Below are positions 54,992 to 62,471 of a stretch of DNA of 64,000 bases, in pieces. Source of the DNA: Candidatus Humimonas hydrogenitrophica. Lineage in GTDB: Bacteria; Gemmatimonadota; Gemmatimonadetes; Palauibacterales; Palauibacteraceae. The translations under genes and the position numbers were made by a program. The stretch lies in NCBI GenBank assembly GCA_947581615.1, contig CANPVD010000097.1:1-64000 (forward strand), read 5' to 3'. Below the pieces are notes generated by a model. The model worked only from the letters and a program-made list of their open reading frames with translations. It was not told the DNA's origin and made no database searches. The stretch's first letter is position 1. Every line of letters starts with the position of its first letter.

Positions 54992-56905
54992 ATGGACGCG
55001 ACGCCCGGGGTCGCGGGCGAGCGGCGCGGCGACCGCGAGAGGAGGCGGCCCCGGAGCCGCCTCCTCTCGCGGTGGGCAGTGCTGGGAACGGTCGCGGCCT
55101 GTCTTGCCGCCACCCCGGCGGCATCGGCGGCCGACGGTGTCTCGACTTCGGACCCGGTCACCGGCGCCGTCTCTCCGGGCCCGGTGGCGCGTACCGCCTC
55201 CCGCGCTCCCGCCGGGCCGTCCGTGGCGGCGGAAGCCGCGGCCCGGTCCTGGCACATCCGCGACTTCCACTCGGAGATCCGGGTATTCCGTACGGGCCGG
55301 ATGGAAGTCGACGAGACGCTCCGCATCCAGTTCGAAGGCTCCTTCCATGGCATCTACCGGGACTTTCCGGTCCGCTACAACGGTCCGGGAGGCTTCGACT
55401 ACCGGTTGTTCACGAGCGTCGTGGGGGTCGAAGACGGCCAGGGCCACGACCTCAAGTACGAGACGTCGAAGCACGGCGGAGACCTTCGCATCAAGGTCTA
55501 CATCCCCGGAGCCGAGAACGCGACGCGCACGGTGACGATCCATTATCGGATCGAGAACGGGCTCCGGTTCTTCGACGACTACGACGAGCTGTACTGGAAC
55601 GTGACGGGCGACCAGTGGCCCGTCCCGATCGATGCCGCGTCCACCACCATCCACCTCCCGGTCGAGGTCACGGGCGTGCGGGCCAAGGCCTACACGGGGG
55701 CCTTCGGCTCGAAGGCGCAGAATGCCGACGTCCAGCTGTCCGGCTCCATGGTTCGCATCACCTCCGCGCGACCGCTGGACATGCACGAGGGACTCACGGC
55801 GGACGTGGCCTGGGAGGCCGGTGTCATCCAGAGGCCCACCTTCCTCACGAAGGTCGGGTGGTTCCTGAGGAGCAACTGGCCCCTGGGTCTGCCGCTCCTG
55901 GTGTTCCCGGCCATGTTCGGCATCTGGTGGAAGCGGGGCCGCGATCCCCGGCTGCGCCCGATCGCGGCCCAGTACGAGCCCCCCGACGGCCTGACACCGG
56001 GCGAGGAAGGGGTCCTGGTCGACGACTCGCCGGACATGCGGGACATCACCGCCACCCTCGTCGACCTGGCCGTGCGCGGCTTCGTCACCATCGAGGAGCA
56101 CGACAAGAAGAAGTACCTCGGCCTCGTCGGGACCGAGCGGGACTACGCCTTCGACCTGGCGCGTCCCAAAGACGCGTGGCAGGGACTCGCGGTCCACGAG
56201 GAGGCCCTGCTGAACGGCATCTTCGACGACGGTACGACGGAGCACGTCGGTCTGGAGGACCTCGAGGACAGCTTCTACCGGAAGCTCTCCGGCATCAAGG
56301 ATGACCTGTTCGACGCGCTCATGAAGCGGGGCTATTACGGACGCCGCCCGGACCGGGTGCGCGGGATGTGGCTGGGCGTGGCCTTCGTGGGGACGGTCCT
56401 GTGCCTCATGGGCGGCCTCAAGCTGGCCAACCATTTCGCCTTCTCCGCCCTCGCCGTGGGCATCGGCGTGGTCCTGTCGGGTCTCGTCGTCGCGGTCATC
56501 GGCTGGTTCATGCCGGCCAAGACGGTGGCCGGGACGCGGGCGCTGGAGGCCGTGCTCGGGTTCGAGGAGTTCCTGAAGCGCGTCGAGGAGCCCCGCTTCC
56601 AGAAGCTCATCAAGGGCCCGAAGGACTTCGAGCGCTTCCTGCCGCACGCCATGGCGCTCGGGGTCGAGAAGTCGTGGGCCAAGGCCTTCGAGGGTATCTA
56701 CACGGAGCCCCCCTCCTGGTACAGGGGCACGAGCCCGACCGGCTTCAACACCGGACTGTTCGTGGCCAGCCTCGGCAACATGTCCGCGCGCACGAGCTCC
56801 GTGATGACCTCGCAGCCTCGCAGCAGCTCGGGGAGCTCCGGCTTCGGCGGAGGCGGCGGCTTCTCGGGCGGGGGCTTCGGTGGAGGCGGAGGCGGAGCGT
56901 TCTGA
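54992..56905 (+). CDS. DUF2207-domain membrane protein
   Basis: 637 residues: signal-like helix (about 27-45), a large extracytoplasmic beta domain (about 85-280: WHIRDFHSEIRVFRTGRM, FHGIYRDFPVRYNG, YWNVTGDQWPVPI), transmembrane segments near 295, 455 and 495, and a Gly/Ser-rich tail ending GGGFGGGGGGAF. This is the standard DUF2207 architecture found next to LemA. ATG 54992 has GAGG upstream, eight bases after the LemA stop; codons 15-27 lie in a strong hairpin. GTG 55079 is a less likely start. Confidence 0.9.
   Translation: MDATPGVAGERRGDRERRRPRSRLLSRWAVLGTVAACLAATPAASAADGVSTSDPVTGAVSPGPVARTASRAPAGPSVAAEAAARSWHIRDFHSEIRVFRTGRMEVDETLRIQFEGSFHGIYRDFPVRYNGPGGFDYRLFTSVVGVEDGQGHDLKYETSKHGGDLRIKVYIPGAENATRTVTIHYRIENGLRFFDDYDELYWNVTGDQWPVPIDAASTTIHLPVEVTGVRAKAYTGAFGSKAQNADVQLSGSMVRITSARPLDMHEGLTADVAWEAGVIQRPTFLTKVGWFLRSNWPLGLPLLVFPAMFGIWWKRGRDPRLRPIAAQYEPPDGLTPGEEGVLVDDSPDMRDITATLVDLAVRGFVTIEEHDKKKYLGLVGTERDYAFDLARPKDAWQGLAVHEEALLNGIFDDGTTEHVGLEDLEDSFYRKLSGIKDDLFDALMKRGYYGRRPDRVRGMWLGVAFVGTVLCLMGGLKLANHFAFSALAVGIGVVLSGLVVAVIGWFMPAKTVAGTRALEAVLGFEEFLKRVEEPRFQKLIKGPKDFERFLPHAMALGVEKSWAKAFEGIYTEPPSWYRGTSPTGFNTGLFVASLGNMSARTSSVMTSQPRSSSGSSGFGGGGGFSGGGFGGGGGGAF
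55033..55072. other. 17-bp perfect hairpin at the lemA/DUF2207 junction
   Basis: CCGCGAGAGGAGGCGGC (55033-55049) pairs perfectly with its complement at 55056-55072 across loop CCCGGA. It begins 49 bases after the LemA stop, inside the first codons of the next gene. It could act as an attenuator or RNA stabiliser setting the ratio of the two proteins. Confidence 0.65.
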
Positions 56906-56935
56906 TGGAGCCGTGAGCAGCCGCAGGAGACACGC

Positions 56936-57415
56936 ATGACCATGGAGAAAGGCGACCGCGCGCCCGGATTCGCTCTTCCCTCCGCGCCGGGGCACGAAGT
57001 CGATGTCGGCAGGCTGATCGGGAGCGAGACGGTCGTGCTCCTCTTCTTTCCTCTCGCGTTCAGTCCCACCTGCACGACCGAGCTGTGCGCCTTCAGGGAC
57101 CGGTGGGACGAATTCTCGGAGCTGGACGCACACGTGTTCGCGATCTCGGTGGACAGCCCCTTCGTGACGGACCTGTTCCGGCGCGAGGAGAACATCCCCT
57201 TCCCCGTCCTGTCGGACTTCAACCGCGATGTCGCCGAGCGCTACGGCGTGCTGTACGACGAGCTCCTCGGGCTCGAAGGGGTCGGCAAGCGCTCGGTGTT
57301 CGTGATCGGACGGGAGGGCCGCGTCGTGTATCGCTGGGTCTCCGACGACCCCGGCGTCGAGCCGGACTATGACGTGGTGCGTGACGCGGTGCGCGACGCG
57401 GTGCACACCGGCTGA
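56936..57415 (+). CDS. peroxiredoxin (BCP/AhpE-like)
   Basis: 159 residues. The peroxidatic cysteine is Cys46 in FSPTCTTELCAF, with the Thr two residues before it and Arg near 121 (LEGVGKRSVFVI) as in peroxiredoxins. A second cysteine, Cys51, sits five residues on, as in atypical two-Cys BCP/PrxQ proteins. It reduces hydroperoxides with a thiol donor, possibly thioredoxin. ATG 56936 follows AGGAG. Genes on both sides are on the same strand but not clearly linked in function. Confidence 0.92.
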   Translation: MTMEKGDRAPGFALPSAPGHEVDVGRLIGSETVVLLFFPLAFSPTCTTELCAFRDRWDEFSELDAHVFAISVDSPFVTDLFRREENIPFPVLSDFNRDVAERYGVLYDELLGLEGVGKRSVFVIGREGRVVYRWVSDDPGVEPDYDVVRDAVRDAVHTG

Positions 57416-57498
57416 GACGGGCGCGGCGGAGCCTCGCCCGACCGCCGGGCCCGCCCCCGGACACCCGCCATCGTTCCGTCGCCCTCCGGAGAGGATCC

Positions 57499-59094
57499 AT
57501 GGAGCTCGATCAGATCGTCCAGGCCCTCCAGGACCCCGCCGCCTTCCCGCATCCGGCCGGTGACCTGAAGCTCCACCACACCCACATCTCGGTCGTGGTC
57601 CTGGCGGGCGACTTCGCCTACAAGGTGAAGAAGCCGGTGGACCTGGGCTTCCTGGACTTCACGACGCTGGAGAGGCGCCGCCACTTCTGCTCCGAGGAAG
57701 TGCGGCTCAACCGGCGACTGGCGCCGGATGTTTACCTGGATGTGGTGTCCCTCACGCTCCGGGATGGCGGCCTGCGGGTGGGGGGCGAGGGTGACCCGGT
57801 CGAATACGCGGTCAGGATGCGCCGGCTCGCACCCGACGCCACGGCCCTGGCCCGACTGGAACGGGGCGAGCTCGGCCCCGGCGATGTCGAGCACCTGGCG
57901 GTCCGCATCGCCCGCTTCCACGACGAGGCGCCGGGCGGCGAGCGGATAGAGCACTTCGGACGCTACGAGGTGGTGGCGGGCAACGCCCGCGAAAACTTCG
58001 AGCAATCCAGGAGCCACCTGGGCCACACCGTCGAGGCCGGGGTCTTCGAGCGGGCCCGTGCCCTGACCGAGGCGGAGCTGGAACGACGACGGCAGCTCAT
58101 CGAGGACCGCGCCCGGCGTGGAGTCCCTCGGGACACTCACGGGGACCTCCACCTGGACCACGTCTACTTCCTGCCGGGCCGATCCCCACCGGGCGACATG
58201 GCCATCGTCGACTGCATCGAGTTCAACGAGCGCTTCCGGTTCGCCGACCCGGTCTCCGACATGGCCTTCCTGGCCATGGATCTGGCCTACCGCGACCGCC
58301 GCGACCTCGCGGCGCGGTTCACCGATGCCTACCTCGAGGCCGCCGCCGATCCCGAGGGCCGGGCCCTCGTGCCGCTGTACCGCTCCTACCGTTCCGCGGT
58401 CCGGGCCAAGGTGGAGGGCATCGCCTCGCTGGACGCCGAGGTTCCCGAGGCCGCCCGCAGCCGAGCCGCGGAGCGGGCGTGCGCCTATTGGCTCCTCACG
58501 CTCGGCCAGCTCGAGATCCCGCCGAGGCGGCCCGGCCTCGTGCTGGTGGCCGGTCTGCCCGCCACGGGCAAGTCCACGCTGGCGGCCGGACTGGCGGAGC
58601 ACGCGAGCTTCGAGGTCCTGGCCAGCGACCGGGTCCGGAAGGAGCTGGCAGGCGTCCCGCCCGGTCGCAGCGCCGCTGCGGCCCCCGACGAGGGCCTGTA
58701 CGCGCCCGAGTGGACCGAGCGCACCTACGCGGCCCTCCTGGACCGGGCCTCCGCCATTCTCCACCGCGGGGGCCGCGCCCTGGTGGATGCATCCTTCCAC
58801 CGTGAGGAGCGGCGCCGCGAGTTCGTGGCGCTGGCCCGCTCGCTGGCGGTGCCGGTGTGCGTGCTCGTGTGCCGGACCGACGCCGGGAGCGTCCGGAGGA
58901 GGCTGGAGAGCCGAGCCGGGGGACCCTCGGACGCGGACTGGGAGGTCTACAGGACCATGGCCGCCCGTTGGGAGGCGCCCGGCCCCGACACGGCCCGGCA
59001 CGTGGGGGACATCGACACGACGGTGGAACCAGCGGACAGCCTCCGTGCGGCCCTGGCCGAGGTCGCGGGTGCGGGACTCGTCCCGGGAGCATGA
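57499..59094 (+). CDS. fusion of aminoglycoside-phosphotransferase-like and P-loop kinase domains
   Basis: 531 residues in two parts. The N-terminal half (about 30-320) is an APH/choline-kinase-like domain with the catalytic loop THGDLHLDHVYFL (about 213-225) and the metal-binding IVDCIEFNE. The C-terminal half (about 345-515) is a P-loop kinase with Walker A GLPATGKST (about 352-360) and LVDASFHREERRREF. Such fusions are widespread and of unknown substrate; they are not evidence of drug resistance. ATG 57499 follows GGAGAG. Confidence 0.88.
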   Translation: MELDQIVQALQDPAAFPHPAGDLKLHHTHISVVVLAGDFAYKVKKPVDLGFLDFTTLERRRHFCSEEVRLNRRLAPDVYLDVVSLTLRDGGLRVGGEGDPVEYAVRMRRLAPDATALARLERGELGPGDVEHLAVRIARFHDEAPGGERIEHFGRYEVVAGNARENFEQSRSHLGHTVEAGVFERARALTEAELERRRQLIEDRARRGVPRDTHGDLHLDHVYFLPGRSPPGDMAIVDCIEFNERFRFADPVSDMAFLAMDLAYRDRRDLAARFTDAYLEAAADPEGRALVPLYRSYRSAVRAKVEGIASLDAEVPEAARSRAAERACAYWLLTLGQLEIPPRRPGLVLVAGLPATGKSTLAAGLAEHASFEVLASDRVRKELAGVPPGRSAAAAPDEGLYAPEWTERTYAALLDRASAILHRGGRALVDASFHREERRREFVALARSLAVPVCVLVCRTDAGSVRRRLESRAGGPSDADWEVYRTMAARWEAPGPDTARHVGDIDTTVEPADSLRAALAEVAGAGLVPGA

Positions 59095-59137
59095 CCGGTT
59101 CGAACCCTTGCCAACCAAACCCCTTCTGCCCACTCTT

Positions 59138-59155
59138 CGGTTTCAGCGGTTTCAG
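59138..59155. repeat. tandem 9-bp direct repeat
   Basis: CGGTTTCAG occurs twice without a gap (59138-59146 and 59147-59155), directly before the hairpin at 59156-59178 and 57 bases before the diguanylate cyclase ATG. Confidence 0.5.
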
Positions 59156-59178
59156 CCGGCCGCGCACGGCGCGGCCGG
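59156..59178. terminator. 10-bp perfect hairpin upstream of the diguanylate cyclase gene
   Basis: CCGGCCGCGC (59156-59165) pairs with GCGCGGCCGG (59169-59178) around loop ACG. It may terminate the kinase-fusion transcript or fold in the leader of the following gene. There is no T-run. Confidence 0.45.
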
Positions 59179-59211
59179 GGAGTGCAGCCATGCGCCCCGG
59201 AGCGCAAGCTC

Positions 59212-60768
59212 ATGGACGGCCTCGCCTCTCTTTCCGAACTGTACGAGGCGACCCGCGATATCGGACTCAGCGACGACCTCGACGGTCTCATCGACAGCAT
59301 TCTCGAGCGCGCCCAGGAGTTGATCGGCTTCGAGCACTGCGCCCTCATGCTTCGCGATCCCGAGACCGACGAGCTGGCCGTGGTGCGCGTTCGAGGCTAC
59401 GGCCCGCGCCGGGAGGACGTCCTGGATCTCAGACTGCGGTCGGGCGAGGGCATCTCCGGCCGTTGTGCCAGGGACCGTCAGGCCATCCGGGTCGGCGACG
59501 TGCGGGAAGATCCCACGTACGTGGTCGGGCTCGACAGCGCCCGCTCCAACCTCGCCGTCCCGCTCGTCCTCGGGAGGGACGTGGTGGGTGTTATCAACGT
59601 GGAATCGGATCGACTCGACGCCTTCACGAGGACGCACGAGGAACTCCTCACGGTGTTGGGCGCGCAAGCCGCCCTGGCCATCTCGGCCGCACGGGATCGC
59701 GACCGGCTCCACGACCGCATTCGCCAACTGGACGCCCTCTACCGTATCAGCCGGGTCTCCAACCTGCGGAGTGACCTCGAGGGGACGCTGCGGGCCATCC
59801 TCGAGATCGCGTGCGAGCTGTCCCCCGACAGCGACTGCCACATGGCCTTCCTGCTCGTCGACCCCGACACCGGCGACCTCCGGGTGCGGGCCGCGCGGGG
59901 CTACGGTCCGGGGCTCGAGGATCTCCGCATCCCCCTCGGGGAGGGCGTGACGGGACGGTGCGCGGCCACCGGTCGGGCGCTCATCGTCGGCGACGTCAGC
60001 CGGGAGACCTCGTATATCACCGGGGTGCCCGGGGGCAGGAGCGAGATCGCCGTACCGCTGGTCGTCGACGGCGAGGTGACGGGCGTCCTCGACGCCGAGT
60101 CCCGGCAGCCGCAGGCATTCGGGCCGGAGAGCGAACGCACCCTGACCGTGATCGCCCAGCAGGCCGCGGCCGTGATCCAGACCGTGCAGCTCCACGAGGA
60201 AACCCGTCGCCTGGCCGTGACGGATCCACTCACCGGCCTCCACAATCGCCGCTTCTTCCTGGATCGTCTCATCGAGCACCTGCAGCGGGCCGAGCGCTAC
60301 GGCGAGAAGCTGGCGCTCCTCCTGCTGGACTTCGATTACTTGAAGGAAGTCAACGACTTCCATGGACACCAGGTGGGGGACCGTGCCCTGCGCGCCGTGG
60401 GGAGGCTCCTGGAGTCGTGCCTCCGGGAGAGCGACGAGGTGGCCCGCATCGGCGGCGACGAATTCGCGGCGGTGCTGCTGCAGGCGGACGGGGCCCTGAT
60501 CGACACGGTCCACGACCGCATGCGCGCCGCCATCGCCGGGCTCGAGCTCAACGACGATGACGGGCAGCCGCTCCAGATCTCGTTGTCGGGCGGTGTCGCT
60601 TTCTTCCCGGACGATGCCGACGGCTCCGATCTGCTCCTTCAGCGTGCCGACGAAGCGCTGTACCGTGCCAAGCGACGCGGCCGGAATCAGATCGCCATAT
60701 ACGATCCCACCCGGGCGATCCCTCCGGCGGGAGATGGCGGCCGGGCCGCGCGGCTCCGAGCGGAGTGA
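59212..60768 (+). CDS. GAF-GAF-GGDEF diguanylate cyclase
   Basis: 518 residues: two GAF domains (about 15-160 and 175-330; motifs GEGISGRCARDRQAIRVGDV and GEGVTGRCAATGRALIVGDV show the duplication) and a GGDEF domain (about 345-500). The active site is RIGGDEF (414-418), and an inhibitory-site RxxD (RESD, 405-408) precedes it by five residues. It should make cyclic di-GMP from GTP under control of a signal bound by the GAF domains, with feedback inhibition. There is no EAL domain. ATG 59212 is chosen over an upstream GTG for its CGGAG site. Confidence 0.94.
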   Translation: MDGLASLSELYEATRDIGLSDDLDGLIDSILERAQELIGFEHCALMLRDPETDELAVVRVRGYGPRREDVLDLRLRSGEGISGRCARDRQAIRVGDVREDPTYVVGLDSARSNLAVPLVLGRDVVGVINVESDRLDAFTRTHEELLTVLGAQAALAISAARDRDRLHDRIRQLDALYRISRVSNLRSDLEGTLRAILEIACELSPDSDCHMAFLLVDPDTGDLRVRAARGYGPGLEDLRIPLGEGVTGRCAATGRALIVGDVSRETSYITGVPGGRSEIAVPLVVDGEVTGVLDAESRQPQAFGPESERTLTVIAQQAAAVIQTVQLHEETRRLAVTDPLTGLHNRRFFLDRLIEHLQRAERYGEKLALLLLDFDYLKEVNDFHGHQVGDRALRAVGRLLESCLRESDEVARIGGDEFAAVLLQADGALIDTVHDRMRAAIAGLELNDDDGQPLQISLSGGVAFFPDDADGSDLLLQRADEALYRAKRRGRNQIAIYDPTRAIPPAGDGGRAARLRAE

Positions 60769-60862
60769 CGCGCGCACGCTCTCGACCGGACCGGAACTTG
60801 CTCCCGTGAGGCCGAGACGAGACGTAGCGACCATCGCGGGCCGCATCGATCCGGGAGGACCC

Positions 60863-61192
60863 ATGGCGACACAGCTGGCACAGAAGGAATGCGTGCCCTG
60901 CAAGGGGGGCGTGCCTCCCCTCCAGGGCGATGAGCTTGCCGAGCTGCTCGAGGAGCTCGGCGGTGGCTGGGAGGTCATCGGAGAGCATCACCTCCAGAAG
61001 GAGTTCGAGCTCGATGACTTCGCGGGAGCCCTCGATCTCGTCGACCGCATCGGTGCCCTGGCAGAGGAGCAGGGGCACCACCCCGACCTCTTCCTGAGCT
61101 GGGGCCTGGTCAGGGTGCAGATCTGGACCCACAAGATCGACGGACTCACCGAGAGCGACTTCATCCTCGCCGCCAAGATCGAAGAGCTGTAA
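60863..61192 (+). CDS. pterin-4-alpha-carbinolamine dehydratase
   Basis: 109 residues, the full length of the family. Catalytic histidines are His72 and His73 in EQGHHPDLFLSW, and His90 in VQIWTHKIDGLT; these dehydrate 4a-hydroxytetrahydrobiopterin. GGGAGG precedes ATG 60863. The N-terminus has a Cys pair (KECVPCKGG) not needed for activity, which could bind metal. No phenylalanine hydroxylase gene is nearby, so its role may be in general pterin recycling. Confidence 0.92.
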   Translation: MATQLAQKECVPCKGGVPPLQGDELAELLEELGGGWEVIGEHHLQKEFELDDFAGALDLVDRIGALAEEQGHHPDLFLSWGLVRVQIWTHKIDGLTESDFILAAKIEEL

Positions 61193-61211
61193 CCGGCCCG
61201 ACGAGGGTCCG

Positions 61212-62342
61212 CTGGCGTCTCTTCGCATAGCCTTCCTGGACTCCTGGCACGCCGACCCCGCGCGCGGTAGCGGTTCGGCGGTGGCCATCGGCGGACTGGG
61301 GCGCGCGCTCGAAGCCCTGGGCCACGAGGTCGTGGTGCACGCCCCGGTGCGCCGCACGGGCCGGATCGTGTCACGGCTTCGCTTCAACCTCCGACTGAGG
61401 CACTTCCGTGGCCACGGCTTCGACCTGGTCGTCGGCTTCGACCTGGACGGTTGCTGGCTGCCCGCGCTGCGGGGTCCCACCCGGGTGACGTCGCTCAAGG
61501 GCGTCATGGCGGACGAGATGCGGTTCGAGCGTGGCCCCACTCGCCTGGGGTTTCATCTCCTCTCCCGGCTCGAAGGGCGCAACGCCCGCGCCGCGGATGT
61601 CGTGCTCGTTACGAGCCGCTACAGCCGTGAGGCGGCCATCGTGGCCTACCGGCTGGACCCGGACAGGGTGAAGGTCGTCCCGGAGGGCCTCGAGCTGGGC
61701 CTGTGGCCGGATCTCGCCCCCGGTGGCCAGAGCTCGCAGGGGCACGGGGAGGAGCCCGCCCGCGGCGCGATCGAGACACGCCGTCCCGTGGTTCTCAATG
61801 TGGCTCGCCAGTACCGGCGCAAGGACACCGGCACCCTCCTGCGCGCCATGGTCCGAGTGGTAGACGCCCTCCCGAACGCGGAGCTCCGCATTGTCGGAGC
61901 GGGACCCGAGCTCGGGCGGCACCGAAGGCTGGCCCGCGACCTCGGCCTCACGGATTCGGTCCGGTTCCTGGGCGAGATGGCGGACCGCGACGCGCTGCGG
62001 CGCGAGTACGCGGCCGCCGACGTGTTCGCGCTCCCGAGCCTCCAGGAGGGGTTCGGCATCGTGTTTCTAGAGGCGATGGCCTCTCGCCTGCCGGTCGTCG
62101 CGGCCCGGGCGGGCGCGGCGCCCGAGGTGGTCCCCGACGGGGAAGCGGGCCTGATGGTCCCACCGGGGGATCCGCTGACCCTCGCCGAGGCCGTCACGCG
62201 ACTCCTCGGGGATCCCGACCTTCGGGCTCGGATGGGCGCGGCTGGCCGGCGCCGCGCCGAGAGCTTCGACTGGGCGCCAGTGGCGGCACGATTCCTGGAA
62301 GCGACGGGGCTCGTGCGGGAGAGCGCCCCTCCCCGGCCCTGA
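61212..62342 (+). CDS. GT4-type glycosyltransferase, apparent CTG start
   Basis: About 376 residues with the GT-B fold. The C-terminal donor site has RPVVLNVARQYRRKDTGTL and the E-x7-E motif in LQEGFGIVFLEAMASRLP. The N-terminal strand LRIAFLDSWHADPARGSGSAVAIGG (given here in two parts by position, 61221-61295) is typical, yet no ATG, GTG or TTG occurs before it in frame. The first such codon, GTG 61281, would remove the strand and the glycine loop. CTG 61212 lies five bases after GAGGG and is my choice. The sugar donor and acceptor are unknown. Confidence 0.8.
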   Translation: MASLRIAFLDSWHADPARGSGSAVAIGGLGRALEALGHEVVVHAPVRRTGRIVSRLRFNLRLRHFRGHGFDLVVGFDLDGCWLPALRGPTRVTSLKGVMADEMRFERGPTRLGFHLLSRLEGRNARAADVVLVTSRYSREAAIVAYRLDPDRVKVVPEGLELGLWPDLAPGGQSSQGHGEEPARGAIETRRPVVLNVARQYRRKDTGTLLRAMVRVVDALPNAELRIVGAGPELGRHRRLARDLGLTDSVRFLGEMADRDALRREYAAADVFALPSLQEGFGIVFLEAMASRLPVVAARAGAAPEVVPDGEAGLMVPPGDPLTLAEAVTRLLGDPDLRARMGAAGRRRAESFDWAPVAARFLEATGLVRESAPPRP

Positions 62343-62471
62343 GCGGCGGCCCCGCGTCCCCTGGGCTTGTGAGCGGGGTCCACGGCTCCGAGTTTTCGTG
62401 CACGGCAGACACGTTCCGTGAAGGGCGCTCTCGATCCGCCGATCCAGCCCCCGCACGCGAAAGATACGCCG

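Noticed and set aside
56936-57415. Second selenoprotein candidate (peroxiredoxin), also thioredoxin at 50553-51041
   Set aside because: Both have normal cysteine codons at their redox sites and uninterrupted frames.
57499-59094. Aminoglycoside-resistance gene
   Set aside because: The APH-like fold is shared by many small-molecule kinases, and the fusion architecture is not that of known resistance enzymes.
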